Positions 6,596 to 7,062 of a stretch of DNA of 7,062 bases are shown here, piece by piece (within the stretch, counting starts at the first letter, position 1; each line of letters begins with the position of its first letter). Under the pieces are notes generated by a model that had not been told where the DNA came from, made no database searches, and worked only from the letters and a program-made list of their open reading frames with translations. The DNA lies in contig JAEOUB010000163.1 in the NCBI GenBank assembly GCA_016839545.1, positions 1 to 7,062 of the forward strand, in the 5' to 3' direction. The position numbers and the translations under genes were made by a program. This stretch comes from Candidatus Kariarchaeota archaeon. Its GTDB lineage: Archaea > Asgardarchaeota > Heimdallarchaeia > Heimdallarchaeales > Kariarchaeaceae.

Positions 6596-7062
6596 TCAAT
6601 GGTGCCACTTGGAATAGATATCGCCATCATGCAGATTCTTGATAATCTCATCCACACGACCAGCCTCAGCCCGCCGAATAAAATACTCCAGCGGCTTGAA
6701 GAACCCACCCAGCGGCTTTGCAATGGTCTTCTCTGCAAATGTCGTGAATTTCATATCCATCTCATGAATCTTGTAGACACGCAGATTGCCACTCAGATTG
6801 GTCAACTCCACCGCATTCTTCCAGGCATTGTCTCGAAACTGAGCCATCAGCCGATCAACAAGATACTCATCAACACGGCCCATAAAACGGTCAATGAATT
6901 TGAGACTCCCATAGATCTCACCCAGCTGGTCCTGCACCAGGTCAACTAGTGAGGCCAGCACATCATTGATCAGGTAAAAATCATCCTTGAAATCATCAAT
7001 CGTGTCGGGGGTGGCCAAGTTTGAAACAGTTACCGGCAGGTCAAGATTAATATGGGCATTCA
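6596..7062 (-). CDS. DUF5995-type protein of unknown function, 5' partial
   Basis: This is the C-terminal 154 residues of a longer protein that runs off the right edge. A TTG at 7018 could be taken as a start, but the frame stays open beyond it and reads NAHINLDLPVTVSN. That is the NAHINxDL motif I associate with the DUF5995 family, so the true start lies outside the window. If the next base completes ATG, it would be an internal Met before NAHIN. The rest is mostly helical and charged, with a typical DRFMGRVDEYLVDRLM segment, a KIHEMDMKF stretch, and a short His-ending tail. No membrane segments or signal are visible in this part. Conserved His and Asn residues in the motif suggest an active or metal site, but the function is unknown. 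It is convergent with the AbgB-like gene, with only 12 bases between stops. The family assignment is from memory of the motif. Confidence 0.75.
   Translation of the reverse strand, partial: NAHINLDLPVTVSNLATPDTIDDFKDDFYLINDVLASLVDLVQDQLGEIYGSLKFIDRFMGRVDEYLVDRLMAQFRDNAWKNAVELTNLSGNLRVYKIHEMDMKFTTFAEKTIAKPLGGFFKPLEYFIRRAEAGRVDEIIKNLHDGDIYSKWHH

Noticed and set aside
6599..6949. 116-codon plus-strand frame opposite the DUF5995-type gene
   Set aside because: The minus-strand frame carries the family motif and stays open to the edge. This one is its mirror, starting in the convergent gap.
1..7062. CRISPR array, tRNA, rRNA or insertion sequence
   Set aside because: I found no regularly spaced direct repeats, no tRNA T-arm or anticodon fold, no rRNA-like stretch and no transposase motif when reading both strands by eye.

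Overview
The window looks like archaeal chromosomal DNA from an uncultured lineage. Three of the gene starts lack a convincing Shine-Dalgarno sequence. AT-rich TATA-like boxes lie about 25-28 bases upstream of likely start codons, as expected for leaderless archaeal transcripts. Genes are tightly packed in convergent and divergent pairs. I cannot fix the phylum from the sequence. An Asgard or thermoplasmatal metagenome contig would fit, but that is inference. The gene content is ordinary metabolism and hydrolases. I found no CRISPR array, tRNA, rRNA, insertion sequence or recognisable defence system.

Layout: (1) bases 1-2189, plus strand: a GH116 beta-glycosidase (relative of GBA2 and archaeal SSO1353) whose 5' end lies outside the window. 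(2) 2190-2668: a 479-base gap with no credible protein gene. It holds a hairpin plus T-tract terminator, an orphan TATA-like box, and a run of small hairpins that could be an undescribed structured RNA. (3) 2669-3412, minus strand: a CPBP/Rce1-type intramembrane endopeptidase with all three family motifs. (4) 3413-3593: a divergent promoter region. (5) 3594-5090, plus strand: an amidase-signature hydrolase with an intact Lys-Ser-Ser triad. (6) 5135-6583, plus strand: a full-length AbgB-like M20D metallo-amidohydrolase 44 bases downstream. (7) 6596-7062, minus strand: the C-terminal part of a DUF5995-type protein running off the right edge.

How they may work together: the amidase and the AbgB-like enzyme look like a two-gene unit. 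Both are soluble amide-bond hydrolases without signal peptides, so a cytoplasmic pathway that cleaves amides or N-acyl amino acids is the simplest reading. The GH116 enzyme would release sugars from beta-glycosides and has no visible link to the rest. GC content steps up from the GH116 half to the amidase/AbgB half. Both edge genes should be read as partial: the frame stays open to each edge and the extra residues match their families.
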